From Pilaira anomala (lineage: Eukaryota > Mucoromycota > Mucoromycetes > Mucorales > Mucoraceae), in the NCBI GenBank assembly GCA_025716855.1, contig JAIXMQ010000007.1:372001-436000 (forward strand): DNA of 64,000 nt. The letters are read 5' to 3'. The notes under the pieces are model-generated. The model did not search any database. It was not told where the DNA came from and saw nothing but the letters and a program-made list of their open reading frames with translations. Positions within the stretch are counted from its first letter, which is position 1, and every line of letters begins with the position of its first letter. Both the position numbers and the translations under genes were made by a program. Of this stretch, positions 33,007-45,045 are shown one piece after another.

Positions 33007-35239
33007 TTAGGCAGAAGCCGTGAGTCTAGCTTGTAAAGCAAGAGACTTTTCGATAGAGTTACAGTAGTTTTGGTATTTGATAATTTGATGTAAAATATAG
33101 CGAGACTTTTTTTCATAGTTAATCATGGCTCTAGCACTGTACTTTGTAGAGAGGGTAAAGAATGCATCCATCTTGGGCTTGACGTCGCGATGTTGGTCTA
33201 ATTGAGCAGATAATTCTTCAACATGCTTATAAAGCACTTCAAGTTGAGCTGATTCTTCCAATTGGCTGCTAATGGTAGGGCAAGCAGGTGTTTGCCATTC
33301 ATGAACCATAACTTGATTGTTTTCAGTCATGTCGTCTAAACAGAGACCCCAGCCATATTCCATGGAGCTGATACCACCAACTAAAGGTTCCTTGCTTTCA
33401 CGAGCTGCCCAATAATTACAGGTAGAGACCCATTCTTGAATTTGTTCTTCAGATCCAACTTGGAAGACGTGAACAGCTCCATTAGATTCTTGAAGTGTGA
33501 AAGCATGTTGGCGTTGACGGCTGTAACCAGAAGGAAGTGCATTGGCAAGAGTGTGTTTAAGATCAATAGAACCGATTAATTGAGCATGAGACATCCAGTC
33601 ACCACCGCCAAGGGCAGAGCTAATATCGCTGGCTTCAGAAACTTGAGAGGCAGCATCTGATAAGATATTGTGAGAAGAACGAGTACGCTTGGTACAGCTG
33701 GTACTATCAAGCTTGTACATACGAAGTTGAGTGCGTTCAATTACCATAAAGCAGTCTTTCCAGTCACGATGTTTGGCTTTTTGATTGGTTTTTTCTAAAA
33801 GATGCTTACGAGAGACCATACCTTCCTTATAATAAGGTGCATTGCTGGTATAAGCAGTAGGGAGTTCAGTACTTTGAAGATGAGAAGCAACAGCTTGGTA
33901 TTGCATGACCGAAGAAGGTGTAGCAGATTGGCCAGAAGCAATAGAGCTAGTTTCACAAACAGTAGGTGTGTTTACTGGTGCACTCTTCCAAATAATGGTA
34001 CCAACACTACGCTTGAAAGCGGTGCTAACACGGTTATTTTGCATAGAGATGGGAGCAGAAGAAGGGTTACCAATTTGGTTTTGACGAATATTAGTATACA
34101 TTTGCTTGAGCAAGTTTTTGAGCTCATCTTGGAAAGACTTGGTGTAAGAATCAAGTGATTGAGCATAAGGAGCAGAAAATTCACTAGTGTTAGAAGTAGT
34201 ACGTTGAAGAGGAGCCCAATCAAAAGATTGTACAGAGAGACCACTACTTCTTTGACTACCGGCAATCATGCTGTAGTTGGGAGAACCAGTAGAGATAGTG
34301 TTCATGGTATTTTTAACAAATGCTGATTGAGACATTTTTTTGTAGTCGCCTTGAGCAACGTGGAGATCGGTATTTAATAATAAGAGAGAATAAACAATAG
34401 CATGTACAACATCAGTGTTGCCAAAAATACAAGTAGGATTACATTGGAAGAAACGAGTGGAGAATTGAAGTAATACACGATCGATTTGTTGTGTTTCACC
34501 TTTTAAGTGAAGTTTAGAACATAAGGTACGAAAAGCATCTTCAAGTTTGATATCTGTAAAGTCAAAGTGTGCCATATAAGACTCAAGAATAGCTTGGCTT
34601 GCTGCTTCGCCGTTACCAATCCATTCAACAATATGATCCAAGTTACTGTAGACAGTTTCATCTTGATCCCAGATACGTTGAGCGTATTCAGCAGCAGTTT
34701 TTTTAGCAGTGACTTCTTTAATTGTGTTGGAGCAGATATCACTGTCGTACCAGACGATCTCAGTTGAGTTAGCTTTAGAAAGAGCGGCAGTTTCGTTTTT
34801 CTTAACGATAGGAACAAATGTGAGCTTATATTGAGTTTTCTTTTTATCTGAAGAAGAACAAGATTTAAGACAATCTTTGGCTGGTGTAGCTTTAGCAAGC
34901 TTTTTGAAGAAACGACTTAAAGCCTAAAAAAAATATATAAGTCATATGATAAGGTTGGGGGTGGACTTTTTTTTTTACCTTTGCTTTTGATGTGGATGTT
35001 TTAGGTTTGGGGGGTTCTTGTGAAAGAAAAGGAAGTGCTTCTTCCTTTTGTGCTTGTGTCAATTTAGTAGGAATAGGCATCGATTTTGATGTTGCTTTTG
35101 TCGGTGAAATTGTGTTGATTTTGTTATTAGTAGACTTGTTGACAAGCTTTTTTAAGAATGTGCTGGTTTTATCGTTTACGTTATATGTACAAGGTAATGT
35201 TGAAGTAGATGATACTGATTCAAATGATGAAGAATACAT
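33007..35239 (-). CDS. Sec7-PH domain ARF guanine nucleotide exchange factor
   Basis: Two exons (34979-35239 and 33007-34923) give 725 aa. A Ser/Thr/Pro/Lys-rich N-terminus (about 1-110) is followed by a Sec7 domain (about 150-310). Its catalytic loop reads FRTLCSKLHLKGETQQIDR with Glu230 as the nucleotide-displacing glutamic finger, then NTDVVHAIVYSLLLLNTDLH, the hydrophobic groove motif. A low-complexity linker leads to a PH domain (about 450-590; KEGMVSRKHLLEK...KHRDWKDCFMVIERTQLRMYKLD), and a C-terminal helical region (QLEVLYKHVEELSAQLDQH). This is the layout of fungal Yel1/EFA6-like exchange factors, which activate Arf at the plasma membrane. The start was placed at the ATG giving MYSSSFESVSS; an upstream in-frame hydrophobic extension is probably untranslated. 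Confidence 0.92.
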
Positions 35240-35720
35240 GATGATATGAATATTTAAAATGTGAAGTATGAGATTAAGAGGTGTAAGTGTTAATGCAAAG
35301 AATAAAATAAAAATAATAGTAATAATTTGTGTTTGTGTTTGACTATTCATATGGAGAAATAGGCAAAGTACTTTTTAATTATTTGATATATATTTTTTTA
35401 TTTTTTCTTTCAAAAAAAAGGTTTGTCTTTATATATAAATTTGGGTTTTGCCAAACCCCCTTATCCAGTTTATGCCTTTTTTTAAAAATTTTTTTTTGTC
35501 CTTCTTCCATTTCATTTTTTCTGCGTTTCCTTGTACTCAATTTAAATAAATTTTACATGTATCGAAAGCGCTTTTTCTATACATTTTATATATCTACTTT
35601 TTTTTATTTTCAATGAGATATATCAATCGATATCATTCATAAACTTTTATGTCTTTTCAATATAAATACGGAAGGAAAAATAGAGATAGTTCTCCTGCAT
35701 TTTGACAGAGGGTGAATTTT

Positions 35721-38700
35721 GGGGGGCCTTGGGGGACCAACAGATATAATGTTTGGGGGTGTTAATAACATATACACTGATTCTGATACCAGAAAAGCTA
35801 TTGAAATGTATATATTATTGAAATTTGATTTAGTCTTGCTAATAATATTCATATATCAAAGAAAAAAACTATTAAAGTAAGAAGGATTGTTATATATTTG
35901 TAGTGAGAGTAAAAGTACTAAGTGTGTTATATTGGGGGATTGATATTGGGGGGAGATGTGTCATTGAAAACTGTTGAAATGGATATCGAGTTTTACAGTG
36001 TCTAAAATCGATGAAGATAGGTAAATCAAGGCTTTGAAATTTAAATATAGGGATTAATAGTCTTTTATTGGGGAAAGTAGCATTCGGTTGTATATGGGGG
36101 TAAATTGAATAATGTATGGGGGGACGAGATATCATTTAAATCAGCCAACCTCTCGAAATCGAAAAATAGGCCATTAAAAACCGATATCAAAGCTAAAAAG
36201 GAGATGAAAGCATAGAGAATTAAAACGTGAGAGATAAAAGACTGCTTCCTGGGAGCTATTTTTAATCCCACAGATTATGTATCAAGACAAATCGTAAAAC
36301 TGGGCTTCAGTTTCGATTTTCAAAAAGAAAGGGAGTCGAATAAAAAAAAAAAAAATTAAGGGACATTGTGTTGCATTGGGGAACTTTTCACTTTTTAAAT
36401 GAATGTGACTGTTTGGAGTCTTGAAGCACTTTACAGACTTCGCATTATTATATATTTAATAATATGTGCTACAATTTATCTTTGCATATATTTAGTGAGT
36501 AAGTAAAATATAAGATTTTACGAAGGCAAAGACATTTAAGAGTCGCCAATAAAACAGAAAATTATTTTTTTCTCGCTTTCTGATTTACTGATGCATGATT
36601 GTTTGTTCAAAGACATTCGGCTTTGACTTGATAGAATATTATGCTAAAATTATTTTGGGGGTAGAAAGATTATTCAGTTACATGATTATTTTTTTTTCAA
36701 TTGGGGGGACAGATTAACCTTTTCACATTTGAGGTGCCTGAGCAGAGTAAATTAATCGTCGCTGGTGCTTTATTTTTTTGGTGACTGCAAAAACCAAATC
36801 GTGTTATACTTTTAACATATTCATGTATTTGATACTTTAAAAAAAAATATTTTTTTTCTATTCGATATTTTGTATATGAGTGTGCCAGTTATGTATCAGT
36901 GTATTAGTCTATGTGTCTATTATTGTGAAGATAATGCGTTGAATAGATAAAGTTTACAAGAATATAAAGTAAATAGAAATATATGGTTTTTTTAAAAAAA
37001 AAGAGGGAAATCAAAAACATACCTTGTCTTTTATATAATTCTTTGAAGAAGACAAAGGAGCACAAACAATTAAATGTCAAATTTCTGAATTATAATCGAT
37101 CGAAGTTTTAATTATTATGTAGAAAATTTTAAGATATTCTTATGCCTAAGAAAAAGATTTCAGATTGTTAAAATGGGAGCCCAATTTTTTTTTTTTTTTT
37201 TGAGGGGCATTTACGGCACACCACAAAAACATAATGAAGCAAAAAATATCACTTGATGTATATTCTCCATCAGTGATACGCTTCATTCATATAATATTTT
37301 ATATATGCATTCTCTTTTTGTTGCTATTGTTAAGAATAAAAAAAATATTTTATAATGTAGTAGACATATTTGTATTTTTTAAATATGATCGATTTGTTAT
37401 CATCTAATTAACGAAATTTGTTACGGTAAAAATAAAACATTAAAATGATCACCACTGAAATAGAGTTTAATCATAAAGCTAGAAGGCTCTTACTTATTCT
37501 TCTATACATATTGAATATTTATCAATCGGTGAATTACTTGATATCTTCGATGATGAGAGATTGATATATCAAAATTATACACGAATGGGGGTTGGGGGGA
37601 TATACTTGGTATAAGCTTATTATTTGACCGCATTGGGGGGATCAAGACTCTATTATATGATTATCTCAGTTAATAGGTAGCAAATGTTTGGGGGTATAGA
37701 ATATTGAGCATCGATTTTTGATTTGGGGGAGCTCTATGTCTGATAGCGAAATTCTTTTTAAACCGTGAAGGTATTGGGGGAGAGAGGAAGAGCTTATACT
37801 AAATATTAAAGGTATCATTTCTTGCCTGTATAAAATATTGGGGGGGAGGGGGGAGAAGTTTGTACTGGATATCGAAAAAATGAGCTCTTCATAAAAAAAT
37901 AGTGTGTGTGTGGGGGGGGGGGAAGGCACTTAATGAATATTCTTGTATCAAATTTTACAATCAAAAATACTGGGGGGAGGGGGAGGGGAGGGAAAAGAGA
38001 AGTTTACTTTTACCGAGCATATAGGATCTTCACCAGGTAAGCGCTTTGGGGGGGGGGGGGGAGGAATAAATTCGATATTGAATAATAGACTTTTTTTCAC
38101 TATTGAGAAAACAAATATTTGGGAAAAAAAGATGGGGGGGGGGGGAGTTTTTCTCGATATCATCTTTCTCGATATCAACCATCTTTGCGCTCTATAAAAA
38201 TATTGGGGGAGAGAGGAATATTTAAATACTCAATATGCTGCTTTTTTGTTTGAAAATAGGAGGTTTATTATTTCATAGTCAACTTTTTTTTTGGATTAAT
38301 TCACGTGCTTTTATTAAAAGAATGAAGTTATTAGCTAGTGTCTATAAGTTCATGAGACTTAGCAGCCGTAGTGAAATAGTGAGAAAGAGAATAGTTATAT
38401 AAATATTTAACTATAACGTTAGACCAAGACGTGTTGTCAAAGATGCACATCCAATGGTGATGGCAGACGATTGCTAATATGGTTCCTAGAGAAAGAAGGA
38501 TAGCTTATCGATTCATAAAGTCAATGAATCGGTGGGGGGGGGGGAGGAGTAGATTCATGCACACTACGCACACTACAAATATACGAAATGATTTATTGAG
38601 TGGATTTAATGAGGAAATTAAGGGTGGGTGTGATGTGCTATTGTGCTCTACACCGCTGTAGCATTGCTAGTCATATAAGCTCAAAAATTTGGCGGGCGAG

Positions 38701-39055
38701 CATATCATAGTTTATTTTAACTTTATTACAAATAGTGCGTTTATATTCTCTCACTCACTAACTTTAGGGATATTCTACTGAACTAAAGGAAAAAGAAGTT
38801 CGTGCTTCAAGTATAGCAGATTTTTGGCGAAACGATCTTGATCCAAGAAAATCTATCGAAAAGATCTTGATTCAAAAAAATCTATCGAGAAGATTTCAGT
38901 TAAAAAAAATGTAATCTATCGAAAAGAAGCTGTTTATTTTCGATGGATTCATATATCTGCCTTACCGCAAAACATTTAAGAGTTTTAACAGTTCATAATT
39001 TGGTGGGTCTCTAATAAAGACACGACTGTAAAAAAAAAAGGGGGGGGGAGGGCGA
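35721..39055 (+). repeat. strand-biased G-run cluster
   Basis: Runs of 5-13 G occur repeatedly on the plus strand (for example 35721-35726, 35731-35735, 35948-35953, 36118-36123, 36703-36708, 37594-37599, 37635-37640, 38048-38060, 38133-38145), usually after TATT or TTT. No comparable C-runs lie in the interval. Several share a longer context such as TATTGGGGGAGAGAGGAA (37774 and 38202 areas) with nearby GATATCGA strings, suggesting decayed repeats. Pairs and triples close together could form G-quadruplexes. Confidence 0.75.
38831..38921 (+). repeat. about 29-bp tandem repeat, 3 copies
   Basis: Three units end in AATCTATCG (about 38858, 38887 and 38921). The first two share GATCTTGATYCAARAAAATC; the third is more diverged and 5 bp longer. 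No coding role is seen. Confidence 0.75.
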
Positions 39056-40660
39056 GGGGTTTATTATGATGTATCAAAGGATTTGATATCGATATAAGTT
39101 TAGAGATGTTTGAGTTGATACATAGTCCAGAGCTTTGTGAAGGGATTATACACACTATTGAAAAAAAAAGTATTTAAAAAGATTCTATTGCCTAGCTATA
39201 TAAATATATATAAATATACACAGCAGCAATATTACAAAAGCCGTATGATATTGACTTTCTAACATTAACATAAACTTTTGTATCAGTTGGCGCATATTCT
39301 TAATCAGTGAGTTACGTATTTGATGAAATCCTTAATATCGTATAAACTTCGATCTGTATGATACCCGATTCGCTCTTATGACACTTGTGCATATATTCCA
39401 TCTAATAAAGTTGAAATATATGATGAAATTAGCATTGGTTGTTTATGAAATACAGGTACACATATACATATAAACAATTGTTGGGATCTACATATGTTCG
39501 ATATTATATCCGATGATATATACTTCAACACTAACTTCTGATTGCTCCATGTGCAGTGAAAATAAGACGTATAGTATATGAGTGTATATTCTGAAAAGAG
39601 ATTAATATCCTATTCGTTAATGTTATATCTGTTGGCATAAAACGATGGAAGTTGTTATTTTTTTCGGTTTTAATCTTATCATTTAGACAATTATTGGGAC
39701 TAGTTACAATACCCTCTCAGTATCTATATAATTAATAGACTTCAAAATATATTGCACAAGTTAAGGTACAAGCCCAAAAGCTGGTTTTTTGTTGTTAAAA
39801 CTCGTTCTTTCTCTCAATTATACAAGTTCAGATTATTTTGCTATAATCTTCATTCCTTCATAAAAATCATTGATAAACTACTGTACGAACTCTTTTCATA
39901 TTTCTTTCACTAAGATAGGATTTGTTTTTTTAAAAAAAAAAGCTGATTATTTGGGCCTCCAGTTTAATGGGTGCGATGAGATATATAGGACGTCTATTTC
40001 ATTGTACAAGAGCATATACTCTATACCAGTATTTTAATATTATTATGACTAGATCTATGCCAAAAAAAAAAAAACCATTGCTTCTATCGCTTTCAAAAGC
40101 TTCTTAAATTACATTACACGTAAGCACATATGGTTTCCTTATAAGCAGATTTTGGTTGCTATTTTTAAAGTTTTTGTATCATGGTGATAATTTACAAAAA
40201 TAAGTTTGGCGCTGTTACCTTTCAGTGGTGCTAGCCCTTTATATTGTTTTCAAGGAGAACAGTAATAAACAAGCTTTTTTTGGAAGTAAATTCTGTTTAT
40301 GATAGCATCTGATGTAATTTCGTTATGATGTACGTTATAAGGTTTAATGTGGGTACGTTTCATTTATTCAGCTACCAGTGACTGTGTATATTGACTACAA
40401 TCAAATTAAAATAAAACTATAGTAAATATAAGCTAGTCTCAAGTTAGCACGCTTTTTAAAAGGTTGTTTGTAAAATATTTGAAGCTTTTTTTTTTTTTTT
40501 GTGCTAAGAGAGTTTTACTCATAAATCAGTCAGGATCCTTATCTGAATAATAATTTCTTAGCTCGATACATCATGTATGCTAGTTATTTTGTGATAAATG
40601 CTGTAGTTAAGAAACATCGTTTAATGGAAATCATTTGTACCTACAGAGATCGGGTCCATT

Positions 40661-40681
40661 AGAACGTCATTTTGACGTTCT
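40661..40681. repeat. perfect hairpin AGAACGTCA/TGACGTTCT
   Basis: A 9-bp perfect inverted repeat with a 3-nt loop, followed by TTTAATCTT. Each arm contains ACGTCA/TGACGT, the half-site type bound by CREB/ATF bZIP proteins. It lies in the gene desert, 75 bp from a short unassigned minus-strand frame. Confidence 0.6.
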
Positions 40682-41966
40682 TTAATCTTGTTTTTATGCA
40701 AAACACTCAAATTAGTTTATCGTACGATTAATTTCACAACTAAATTCTAAAATAAATCATAAAAATAATACATCGACTGTAAAACAAGAGGGTGTATTTT
40801 CGGAAAAATCTGCTTCCGCACGTACATGAAACAAGGGAACTGGATCTAATGCGATATTTTTCGTTGTAACAGATATATCCTGCCTTAGAGTATCATCCAA
40901 AGACTTGTTTGCTCTTGCTATATCGTCAATTATCAACACAAAATAAGTGTTTAACTGATAATGTTTTATAAAACTTACGTTATACTTGACAAAGCAAATA
41001 ATAAGTCAAAAATTATTTTGTACGCCTTATCATTGGATCGACAAACCAGTTTATGGTGTGCAAAATATATGTTTATCAATTAGATCAAAAATTGTTAAAG
41101 TTAGAAATGAAGACATTAAATAAACTTTTTAATCTGTGTAAACCATGCCGGTGTTCGCAAGGTAAAAGGTATAATAAAACTAAAATAATGCCCCGAATAT
41201 CTAAAGCTTCATACTACTAAATCTAAAAAAAGAGCTCGACCTAACTTCAATAAAGTTTATCACATAATTCAAAAAAAAAAAAAATCGCGCAATATAAAAA
41301 ACATTGCGAATAAGCTTGAACACAGAGATACCTGTATTAATGTATATAGAAGCTGAGGTGTGATTTTTTTTTAAAAAAATACAAGAGCTTTTCTGTCTCG
41401 TATTCATTTTAGTTTCGCGCTGTTAGTAAACGTAAACGTAATCATGTTTTAAATGGTACATATTAATATCCTTTTTCGAGATCCTTAGTATGAACTGATT
41501 TTAAACAATTCAGCTTGTCGCTTTTACTATTGAACCAACACAAAAGTTCTATTATTAGAGCTGATAGCACAAACATAAATAATGGAATTTTCAGACTACA
41601 GAAGTGATCTACCTTCCACATAAATGCCATTATGGTGGGAAAAATGACTGCATGTCGTGGATAAATCATGGACAGTAAGTGGGCTCCAAAATAAAAAAGG
41701 TAACATTTAAAAGAAACAAAATCTTGCTCTTGATGGCCTCATATAACTTAAGGCTGTTTTTCTCTAGTATCTGACGTATTCCAACCGTGATTAAAATATC
41801 TACATTATCTTAATTGATAATTATTAGCTTACTAAATCTTTTTTTTTTTAAGTAGTTTAATAGGAGACCTCATGCAGCCAAAAATTTAAACTTTATTCCA
41901 CATTTTTTAATGTCAAGTTCAGTAAATATAATATCGTTTTAAGAAGTTGATAAACAAACAAAGATT

Positions 41967-42005
<39 letters not shown>

Positions 42006-43081
42006 ATAGAAACACGTTCCTTCTTTAGGTTCCACTGAACCAAATGAACAATCAGAGTTTTGAAAAGTGAATGTCATTTCTAAATTTATCTCGGTGAGTA
42101 TCATTTTAAGATAAATCCGTTGAACAATGGTTCTGTCATACGAAAATTCTATTTTTATATTTTCATACCGTGCGACAGGTTTTTTTAGTCGGTTATTAAA
42201 AATACCAGTTGTCAAAAAAAACAAGAAATGAAAAAAAAAAAAAAAAAAGCTATTTGTAGTTAACATTTTACTGTTCTCACGATGATATAAATAAATCACA
42301 AAATAGTACTTTGTAAATCAAAGGGAGAGTTTTTCTGATGCACTCCCACAATCAGACTCTCTTTTAAAAATATAGTACAAAAATCCTAAAAGTGACAACG
42401 CTATAGACAAACCATAGTTAAGCAATGTGAGTATCTTGATTGGAGTAAAAATTATGAGATCAATTGGCTGCACACTCAGAAAAAAATTTTTTTGACATCT
42501 ATAAAACTGGCTTGAGCCGGAATTAAATTTTTTTTAGAAGAGGATCTCGTTGATTAAGAAGCATATATTTGATGCAAATCTTTGACTTTTGCTATTAATA
42601 AGATTTTCATAAATGTACACGGTATATTTACATATCAATTTGAGCAAGAACTCAATTTTTACCGCAGTATAATACACTTATGACTACATACTTGATAATA
42701 CTTAAATGTGTGATACACTATTGAGAATACAAGAAAACACTGTATACAGTCAAAATTTACTTGAAATAATACGCCGTAGCCAACCTAATGAAAATTTGCT
42801 TAATTATGCTGACTTAAACCGATTTCTTAATGAAGCGGCTATCTAACTTTTGTTTTAAAAAACCATTCTTTACAAAAAAAAAAAAAAAAAAAAAATAGTA
42901 AGTCTAACTTATGGTAAATCCAATTCAATTTTTGAAAAGTAAAAACAATGGTAACTGCTGGGAATTTAAGGTTTCATGTTCCTGAGATAACAACAAATAA
43001 AAAAGGGTGAGTATATTTTTTAGTACGATGATAAAAACGATCAACGGGAATACAAGGCATCGTTAATGTAATACTACTACC

Positions 43082-43115
<34 letters not shown>

Positions 43116-44106
43116 AATCGTGCTAGTTGCAAGATAAAAAATTTTTATCTTTAAATTTTTTTTCAAGTTGAGATTCAGATCAATTAATAATTTCAACAAG
43201 CAGTAAAGAAGAAACAATGAAATTATTTTGATAATGCTTAAATGCGTCATTGGTAAGCAAGCTGCTGCAGGTTCGTCAGTAGGGTAACTTGTGAAACAGA
43301 AATTCACTGGAAGCTCTTCATTTCTTAATATTATGGTGTCACATCATATGATTTCTCGATACTGCTATTTTAGGTAAAAATAAAACCAGAAATAAAGCAA
43401 AACGTTTGTTATTACTAAAAAAGTAGATATAAAGTATTATGAAAAGACTTTAATTAAGGACAGCCGCAACATGGTGGTATTACAGTCCATGTTTGGGTCA
43501 AATAGACTATCTAGACATCAACGGGTAAAAATAGTTACTTTGCTAGCCATACTATGCCACCTAACCTACTCTATCTTTTGCCATTGCGTTTTTTATTGAT
43601 CGCCTCCTTGTTGTTGTCTCAGGGTACTTCTGGAAGGTGATGATGCTGATCATTGAGTAGGGAGCCCTCTTGAGCAATTCTTATTATAGATTTTCAAAGA
43701 TCTATCTTTTGATTGGAGTAGGTCATACAATCGCGGTTCTTAAACAAGCACGTAAAATAAAGACCACTTGAGAATAAAGTAAAAATAGACTTTGTGTTGT
43801 CACTAGAGTGTGTGTTTTTTTAATCAATACAATTGAACAAGTCAAAATGTATATTTTGTATACTTTATAAAGCTTAATATTTTCGAGTATGTGTTCAAAG
43901 GAGAGGCCAAATTCAATTATCTCTCACTATAGGTACAGAAAAAAAAAAAAAAGAACGAGGGAGAGTTGCATGTCGTGTTTTTGTCTAGCTATCTGAAGAT
44001 AATAAAAAGTAATCGCTTGTACACGGAAGGTAAATTATTTCGAGAAAAGGTTATTGCAGGTAGTACAACTATATTTATATTTGGAATAACGACATTTGCG
44101 AATTAG

Positions 44107-44115
44107 TATAAAAAG
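44107..44115 (+). promoter_or_regulatory. TATA box of chitin deacetylase gene
   Basis: TATAAAAAG lies 80-90 bp before the chitin deacetylase ATG and is followed by a pyrimidine-rich leader. This spacing is normal for a strongly expressed fungal gene. Confidence 0.6.
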
Positions 44116-44195
44116 AGATAATATTGCTATTCTTTTTTTTTTTTCTTAATTATTAACAACTGATACTTTCATTTCATCTTTCCTTTCATTTTTTA

Positions 44196-45045
44196 ATGCG
44201 TTCCACATTCCTTATTACTTTGGCTGCTATTGCCACTGCTGTCTCTGCTGCCCCTACTCCTCTTGAGAAGAGAGCTACCAAGGCTCAAATTATTGAAACC
44301 TGTACCGTTCCCGGTACCATTGCTTTAACTTTCGATGATGGACCATACGAATACACTTGGGCTTTAGCCGATGCTCTTAAGAAGGAAGGTGTTACTGGTA
44401 CTTTCTTCATGAACGGTAACAATTGGGTGTAAGTTATTTCTTTTTGATACTTTTGAAAACTTCAACATTTAGATTAATTATTTTTATTTTATTAGTGATG
44501 TTAACACACAATCTGTTAAGACCACTGCCGGTACCAAGACCTACAAGCAAGTTATCAAGCACGTTTTCGATCAAGGTCATCAACTTGCTAGTCACACCTA
44601 CAGCCATCTTGAGCTCGGCGGTCACTCTTCTTCTGCTATCAAGAGCGAAATGACCAAGATGGAAACCGTTTTCCGTTCTATCATTGGCAAGAACCCCTTG
44701 TACATGCGTCCTCCCGCTGGTGTCTTATCCACCGAAGCTCTCACCGTTTTAGGTGAACTCAAATACAAGGTCATCCTCTGGGATATTGATTCCAATGACT
44801 GGAGATACGCTGAAACTTCTGGTATCAGCAAGGAACAACAAAACTACAAGAATGTTATTGAAAACGATTCCAAGACTAACCCTCACGGTCATATTGCTCT
44901 TCACCATGATGTTTACAAGAAGACTGTCGATGAATTAGTTCCTTGGGTTATTAAATACATCAAGGGCAAGAAGAACTACAAGTTTGTCTCTGTTGCTGAA
45001 TGTCTTGGTAACACCAAGGGTTCTGCTTACCAGACCAAGCAATAA
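44196..45045 (+). CDS. chitin deacetylase (CE4 polysaccharide deacetylase)
   Basis: Two exons (44196-44428, 44496-45045) give 260 aa. Signal peptide residues 1-18 (cleavage before APTPLEKR), then a Lys-Arg site that suggests a short propeptide. The NodB domain has motif 1 TFDDGP (45-50), motif 2 HTYSH (111-115), motif 3 RPPAG (149-153; usually RPPYG), motif 4 WDIDSNDW (173-180) and motif 5 LHHD (213-216). Asp47 is the expected base, Asp48, His111 and His115 the metal ligands. The enzyme removes acetyl groups from chitin to make chitosan, a main wall polymer of Mucoromycota. No GPI signal is seen, so it is likely secreted or periplasmic. The codon choice is biased (AAG, TTC, GTT), unlike most neighbours. 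Confidence 0.97.

Larger units (their letters stand above)
35240..44195. other. 9-kb gene desert
   Basis: Almost nine kilobases without a supportable gene. The left part (35.7-39.1 kb) carries about 25 runs of five or more G, all on the plus strand. Later parts have ordinary AT-rich DNA with a 29-bp tandem repeat (38831-38921), a perfect hairpin (40661-40681), a (GA)n run (41970-42001) and poly-A/T runs. The frames at 40757-40939 (minus, 60 codons) and 43077-43307 (minus) have some non-repetitive composition but no domain I recognise. It could be a heterochromatic, centromere-proximal or non-coding transcription region; I cannot tell which. Confidence 0.6.

Noticed and set aside
33802..34158. 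118-codon plus-strand ORF
   Set aside because: Antisense shadow inside the Sec7-PH gene.
38160..38180. Repeated CTCGATATC strings considered as direct repeats of a CRISPR-like array
   Set aside because: Only a few short copies with irregular spacing in a eukaryotic context; not an array.
37943..38197. Plus-strand ORF with poly-Gly
   Set aside because: It arises from the G-run cluster and shows no conserved pattern.
43480..43720. Open frame beginning MVVLQSMFGSNRLSRHQRV considered as a gene relic
   Set aside because: It breaks after about 35 codons, has no splice support and I recognise no homologue.
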